Assembly (NCBI GenBank): GCA_002344215.1 | Contig: DDSV01000022.1 | Location: forward strand, 1 to 64,000 | From: Akkermansiaceae bacterium UBA2381 | GTDB lineage: Bacteria; Verrucomicrobiota; Verrucomicrobiia; Verrucomicrobiales; DEV007 | Direction: 5' to 3' | DNA length: 64,000 nt | In this document: positions 60,927 to 64,000 of the stretch, in pieces | How positions within the stretch are numbered: the stretch's first letter is position 1 | How the letters are laid out: each line of letters starts with the position of its first letter | Made by a program: the position numbers and the translations under genes | Notes under the pieces: generated by a model | What the model saw: the letters and a program-made list of their open reading frames with translations, nothing else | Database searches by the model: none | What the model was told of the DNA's origin: nothing

Positions 60927-61424
60927 TTCTTCTTTTGTGCGGAAGATGATGTCACAGTGGGCAAAGTCAATCAAAGCATCCCTGCCTATAAGATCGGCAT
61001 TGTCTGCTCTGCAAATTCGAACCCGCAAATAGCGAAAGTCCCGGAAGCCCAATGTGTCCCAATCAAAAAGTGAAATCATTCGTAGATCGACAGTGGAGGT
61101 TAATACACTGCTGATAGGGTGGTCCCAGTAGCCAGAAGCAGGAGAATCGCGGGCAATCATCAACGGGAGTTCGCGTGATCCAGAACTGACTTGGTAGCAG
61201 TCCAAAACGGTGGTATCTGCATCCCAGAGGTGGGCGATGGGGAGAGCGCCTTCGGGCAGGCGATACATCACTATTGCTTCGAAGAGAGCCACATAAGCCA
61301 CACTGAACGCGTCCCTCAAGTCCCAGTCCTGATCACGTTGGGCATCCACGTAAAAATAGACGTTCCACAGGTGTCGGACAGCCTCACGAAATTTTAGAAA
61401 ACGATTCGTGATATCCATGTGCAT
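60894..61424 (-). CDS. Hypothetical protein (cassette gene)
   Basis: 176 residues from the ATG at 61424, which has AAAGAGA just upstream; a second ATG follows at 61418. The body (FREAVRHLWNVYFYVDAQRDQDWDLRDAFSVAYVALFEAIVMYRL; FDWDTLGFRDFRYLRVRICRADNADLIGRDALIDFAHCDIIF) is rich in aromatic and acidic residues, with no signal peptide. I do not recognise it. The last ~11 residues (TKEETQQAGTSNGG) come from the attC site. Confidence 0.65.
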   Translation of the reverse strand: MHMDITNRFLKFREAVRHLWNVYFYVDAQRDQDWDLRDAFSVAYVALFEAIVMYRLPEGALPIAHLWDADTTVLDCYQVSSGSRELPLMIARDSPASGYWDHPISSVLTSTVDLRMISLFDWDTLGFRDFRYLRVRICRADNADLIGRDALIDFAHCDIIFRTKEETQQAGTSNGG

Positions 61425-61437
61425 TCTCTTTATTGCA

Positions 61438-61563
61438 ACCCAACGTCGAGCGCTGGCACCCGCTACCGGGAGCGCCACGCCGCAACGGGGTTGAAGGTTG
61501 AAGCAACGGGGATCATTTCGACTCAGGGCGTTTAGCGGGTTGTCCAGCCGCGTTTTGTTGTGC
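61438..61563 (-). repeat. attC site
   Basis: Ends ACCCAAC and GTTGTGC; near twin of 60165-60290 (same GTCGAGCGCTGGC, CCCGCTACCGGGAGCGCC and GGGTTGTCCAGCCGCG blocks). The cassette gene to its right reads into it. Confidence 0.88.
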
Positions 61564-61963
61564 CTTCGGTGTTTACGCGGCTTAGGTAGCCTCGCTCGAA
61601 CCAAAAGTCCACGTCGTAGTTCGCGCCGGCTGCCTTCGCTGCCTCCACGTCATCTGCGAAAATCATTAAGTAGTAGCATCCTGTTTGCCGCGACCTGGAT
61701 GCGATATCGGTGAGGCTTACCCGAACCTCAGGCGCCATAGGGTTCTCACCGAGCCACCATCGCACGATCTCGTAGAGCACGGCTAGAAATCTCATTCGCC
61801 GTAAGCAAGATCGGTCGGCTACAAGATCAATGTAAAGCTGGGTGTGCTCGCCAATTCGGAGGGAGTATTGCCAATCCTCGCAGGGCTCTGCCTCCTCGGT
61901 GGAATGCGCCCATTCCCGGATCTCAGTAATCGTCGGATTCCAGGGATTTCGAATAGAATTCAT
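61532..61963 (-). CDS. Hypothetical protein (cassette gene)
   Basis: 143 residues from the ATG at 61963 (MNSIRNPWNPTITEIREWAHSTEEAEPCEDWQYSLRI). The middle and C-terminal parts show LYIDLVADRSCLRRMRFLAVLYEIVRWWLGENP and CYYLMIFADDVEAAKAAGANYDVDFWFERGYLS. No signal or membrane segment and no family recognised. The last ~11 residues (EGTTKRGWTTR) are encoded by the attC site. Confidence 0.65.
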   Translation of the reverse strand: MNSIRNPWNPTITEIREWAHSTEEAEPCEDWQYSLRIGEHTQLYIDLVADRSCLRRMRFLAVLYEIVRWWLGENPMAPEVRVSLTDIASRSRQTGCYYLMIFADDVEAAKAAGANYDVDFWFERGYLSRVNTEGTTKRGWTTR

Positions 61964-62163
61964 TTTCTGGCACAACAGTACAATTAGTCCAATTTCATAT
62001 CAGCCCGCCCGCTGTTCACCGACCGGCTGGGCCGGTTCGGTGCAACGCGGGCCCGGTTGTCCGGTGGACCGGAGAGGAGTGTAGCGAGGGCGGAAAAGGG
62101 GCGTCAAGCTTCTTCTCCCCAACTTCAAACTCCGCCAAGAACAGATTCGAAGGGCACGCGGGT
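61964..62163. other. Gap without a clear attC
   Basis: 200 bases between two cassette genes. A GC-rich hairpin (ACCGA-CCGGC-TGG-GCCGG-TTCGGT, with a bulge) and GTTGTCC occur, but no matched RYYYAAC...GTTRRRY pair is convincing. This may be a decayed attC, or the larger two-gene unit to the right may not be a canonical cassette. Confidence 0.4.
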
Positions 62164-63186
62164 TCACGGATCCCCGCCCGGGGGGACATGAAAGAGGCTC
62201 TTGTGCTCTTCGAACCATTTCCTCCGCGTCTCCGCCTCGGCTTCGAGCTGGCGGATCGCCTTGAGTTCTTTCTCGCCAAAGGTCCCGGTTGCGATAGACA
62301 GGCGGGGTGGCCAGTGTTCGCCGAACTTGAACGTTATGTCGGCCTTGCCTGTCGCGGGATTTACCGTAACGGAAATCTTGTCTCCCCTTCCGTTACTTCC
62401 TGAGTAGAACTGGTGATTGAAGGTTTCTCCTGCCTTTCCCGCATCGATAGCTTGGGAGATCGTAGCAATCAAAAGGTCGACCCGATCTTCCGCCGACCAC
62501 TCCTGGTTCTCCCCACCAATTCTACGGTCCACTTGGTAGTTCTCCTCATCGTCTCCCCAAGAACTCACCCTGATTTCAAAGGCAAATCCGCCTCCGGACA
62601 CCTTGCCAACGGTCGACGTCAGGTAAGGACGGTGCGCCACAGGTGGATGTACCTCGGCAGTGATCGCGGGGAGTTCTGTCCCGGTGAGGAGTTTCCGATA
62701 CCATGCCTCGGCTGCCTTCGCATGCGCGAGCGCCTCCCTGGTGCGTTCCGCCTCGGCGAGCGTGAAGAAGACCTCGGCCTCTCCGCGGCTGACGCGTACG
62801 ACGGGCTTTTCGCCGACGGCGGTCACCTCGAAGCGAGTATTCGCCTGCCCGAAAAAAGTCGTCGAGAGGATTTCCTTTTGATAAATCCTCCCTTCGCTCG
62901 CGGCATTGAAGGATTCGAACAGGGTCGCCAGATCGGAAACTGAAAACTCCCGCTTGTCCGAATCGAAACCAAAGCAATACACCTCGGTTCTTGCGGAGCC
63001 TACTGGATCCTCCGCGGAACGACTGACTTCAACGTGCACCTTAAGCGCATCGCCTTTGCCGGCCTTCTCAGCGCGCCAGTTCGTGTCCACGCTGAGGTGG
63101 AAGTCGTCAAAGGGAATGAGCCTGTCATCGGCCGTCACGAGACTCAGCCAGGATAACAAAACCAGGAACACATAGACTCCTCTCAT
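62164..63186 (-). CDS. Secreted protein (downstream gene of a two-gene unit)
   Basis: 340 residues from the ATG at 63186 with a signal peptide (GVYVFLVLLSWLSLVTA). The mature part is beta-rich (FDDFHLSVDTNWRAEK, TEVYCFGFDSDKREFSVSDLATL, FAFEIRVSSWGDDEENYQVDRRI, KISVTVNPATGKADITF). A helical run (LAEAERTREALAHAKAAEAWYRKLL) lies in the middle and a second one ends the protein (KELKAIRQLEAEAETRRKWFEEHK). No family recognised. It overlaps the end of the small gene at 63183-63398 by four bases (ATGA), so the two are coupled. Confidence 0.7.
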   Translation of the reverse strand: MRGVYVFLVLLSWLSLVTADDRLIPFDDFHLSVDTNWRAEKAGKGDALKVHVEVSRSAEDPVGSARTEVYCFGFDSDKREFSVSDLATLFESFNAASEGRIYQKEILSTTFFGQANTRFEVTAVGEKPVVRVSRGEAEVFFTLAEAERTREALAHAKAAEAWYRKLLTGTELPAITAEVHPPVAHRPYLTSTVGKVSGGGFAFEIRVSSWGDDEENYQVDRRIGGENQEWSAEDRVDLLIATISQAIDAGKAGETFNHQFYSGSNGRGDKISVTVNPATGKADITFKFGEHWPPRLSIATGTFGEKELKAIRQLEAEAETRRKWFEEHKSLFHVPPGGDP

Positions 63187-63398
63187 TCGGGCCAAGGCTG
63201 ACGGTATTGCGATGGAATGGCAAGAACTTCCGGACTCCGGAAACTATCCGGTGGCGATTCGATCCAGCCGTCAAATTCGACTTTGCAGTAGTAAGTTCTG
63301 CCTGACCCATACGTAGGCCCCATCTTTATGTGGAATGAGACACGCTCGCCGGATGGCTTTATAGTTTCAAGGTAGCGTTCCGGATGGACGGTGTTCAT
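63183..63398 (-). CDS. Small hypothetical protein (first gene of the two-gene unit)
   Basis: 71 residues: MNTVHPERYLETIKPSGERVSFHIKMGPTYGSGRTYYCKVEFDGWIESPPDSF, then a Pro/Gln-rich end. No signal peptide; a small soluble beta-rich fold is likely. Its stop overlaps the start of the secreted-protein gene by four bases. No family recognised. Confidence 0.6.
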   Translation of the reverse strand: MNTVHPERYLETIKPSGERVSFHIKMGPTYGSGRTYYCKVEFDGWIESPPDSFRSPEVLAIPSQYRQPWPE

Positions 63399-63407
63399 TC
63401 TATTTCG

Positions 63408-63535
63408 GCCGAAACGTCAAAAGCCAGCCGATCCCAGCCGGAGGGCGGAGGTGGATGGCGGGGAAATCGTATCGAATGGAGGTTTCATGTTCAACTCAAA
63501 ACGGGCTGAGGATTGGCTGCGCTGCCTCGTTAGAT
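63408..63535 (-). repeat. attC site
   Basis: Ends GGCCGAAAC and GTTAGAT. GCCAGCCGATCCCAGCC pairs with GGGCTGAGGATTGGCTG with bulges. It serves the GspG-like cassette gene to its right. Confidence 0.8.
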
Positions 63536-63542
63536 CCTTGGT

Positions 63543-63860
63543 TCACCCGTAGTCTCGGTCATAGCCCATCAATCCTTTTGATTCGAGTTCGAATTTCATC
63601 CCGTCGGTTCGATATTGGTATTCGTATCCCCACGGATCAAGAAACGTGTCAGATCCCCGTGGTGCGATATATGGCCCGTTCCAGGAATCGTCTTCTGTCA
63701 GATCGGCGCATAGATCTTCCAAGGACCGTGGCAGAGTCCCAATATCCTGAGAATAGGTTCCAATCGCCGTTCGAAGTTCATTGAGATATGTTCTCGCACG
63801 TGTATCCGGGCTCGGTCGCGAAATCCAACTGGGGAATAACTTTCTGAGGAACGCGCGCAT
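63543..63860 (-). CDS. GspG-like C-terminal domain protein (cassette gene)
   Basis: 105 residues with the C-terminal fold of type II secretion major pseudopilins: DTRARTYLNELRTAIGTYSQDIGTLPRSLEDLCADLTE, DDSWNGPYIAPRG, LDPWGYEYQYRTDG and FELESKGLMGYDR (the DPWGxxY and GxDG-like motifs). The hydrophobic N-terminal pilin helix and prepilin cleavage site are missing; instead a short basic head (MRAFLRKLFPSWISRP) is present. It cannot be inserted in a pilus in the usual way, so its role is open. Confidence 0.75.
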   Translation of the reverse strand: MRAFLRKLFPSWISRPSPDTRARTYLNELRTAIGTYSQDIGTLPRSLEDLCADLTEDDSWNGPYIAPRGSDTFLDPWGYEYQYRTDGMKFELESKGLMGYDRDYG

Positions 63861-63896
63861 TAGATTTTACCTCGACGGCGTAATTGGTGGTTTTTG

Positions 63897-63954
63897 ATCT
63901 AACGTGGAGCGCAGGGGAGGACTGCAAGCCCTTCCCTGTCTCGAGTTGTTAGGC
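63897..63954 (-). repeat. attC site
   Basis: Ends ATCTAAC and GTTAGGC, both consensus. GAGCGCAGGGGAGG pairs with CCCTTCCCTGTCTCGAG imperfectly. It belongs to the next cassette, whose gene lies beyond the right edge of the window; 63955-64000 is too short to read. Confidence 0.85.
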
Positions 63955-64000
63955 GCTACCTCCTTTGTGTGTTGCTAAATCAAACATCGCAACAAAAAAA

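Larger units (their letters stand above)
55636..64000 (-). mobile_element. Chromosomal integron cassette array (distal part; integrase outside window)
   Basis: At least ten short genes or gene pairs, all on the minus strand, are separated by sites with RYYYAAC at the left and GTTRRRY at the right, or close variants. Imperfect inverted repeats lie between. That is the attC structure of integron gene cassettes. No gene has its own promoter-rich gap and many intergenic sites are 50-130 bases. Cassettes read right to left, so attI and the tyrosine recombinase IntI should lie beyond position 64000, and this is the distal end of the array. The left end is bounded by the IS30 element. Confidence 0.85.

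Noticed and set aside
1..64000. CRISPR arrays
   Set aside because: No regular short repeats with unique spacers seen; the regular repeats found are attC sites, the island direct repeats and the 15-bp operator block.

Overview
The window is about 64 kb of high-GC bacterial chromosome. It most likely comes from the Verrucomicrobiota or a close relative in the PVC superphylum. The reasons are a paired DUF1549/DUF1553 and DUF1501 locus (typical of planctomycetes and verrucomicrobia), an outer-membrane autotransporter-type barrel, many small secreted or membrane proteins, and weak or absent Shine-Dalgarno sequences at most starts. The phylum is inferred from gene content; no rRNA gene is present.

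Positions 1-41.1 kb are ordinary chromosome. From left to right they hold: dxr (cut by the left edge) behind cdsA; an autotransporter-like barrel; gpmI; an M42-type peptidase; a BglX-like GH3 beta-glucosidase; a secreted alpha/beta hydrolase; a TPR-LamG protein; a DUF2975 membrane protein with its Cro-like regulator; serA; a BASS-family transporter; a GNAT-sufE-tatD cluster; a hybrid histidine kinase; an HTTM-like membrane protein; a class A penicillin-binding protein; rapA; a PLA2-like secreted protein; an exported pyruvyl-transferase-like protein; an MFS transporter; a tightly packed group of EF-hand lipoprotein, membrane protein, S9 peptidase and membrane protein; the DUF1501 and DUF1549/1553 pair with a perfect 16-bp palindrome upstream; a PIN-domain membrane protein; and prmA.

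Positions 41.1-54.6 kb form an accessory island. It starts at a truncated 3' half of a tRNA-Thr gene and a 52-bp imperfect direct repeat carrying the same tRNA end. This looks like the displaced attachment site of an integrated element whose intact tRNA would lie further right. The island holds an excisionase-like HTH protein, a Phage_CRI/gene II-like replication protein, an SPL-like radical SAM protein flanked by imperfect direct repeats, a strongly structured intergenic element, a hipB-hipA toxin-antitoxin pair with a palindromic operator, two large proteins that look like divergent DUF3987-type relatives, and a Cro-type regulator divergent from a zinc-ribbon/Sel1 - GYF_2 - GYF_2 membrane gene group. 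The divergent promoter of that last group carries a 15-bp-periodic GGGAAC repeat. No integrase is visible.

A 5'-truncated IS30-family transposase at 54.6-55.6 kb abuts the third region. From 55.6 kb to the right edge the sequence is a cassette array of a chromosomal integron. Short minus-strand genes are separated by sites with RYYYAAC-like and GTTRRRY-like ends and imperfect inverted repeats, that is, attC sites. I count ten confident sites and one degraded one. Cassette products include a RraB-like protein, two HAD phosphatases, a GNAT, several small membrane or secreted proteins, and a GspG-like domain without its pilin leader. The integrase and attI should lie beyond the right edge, because the cassettes read right to left.
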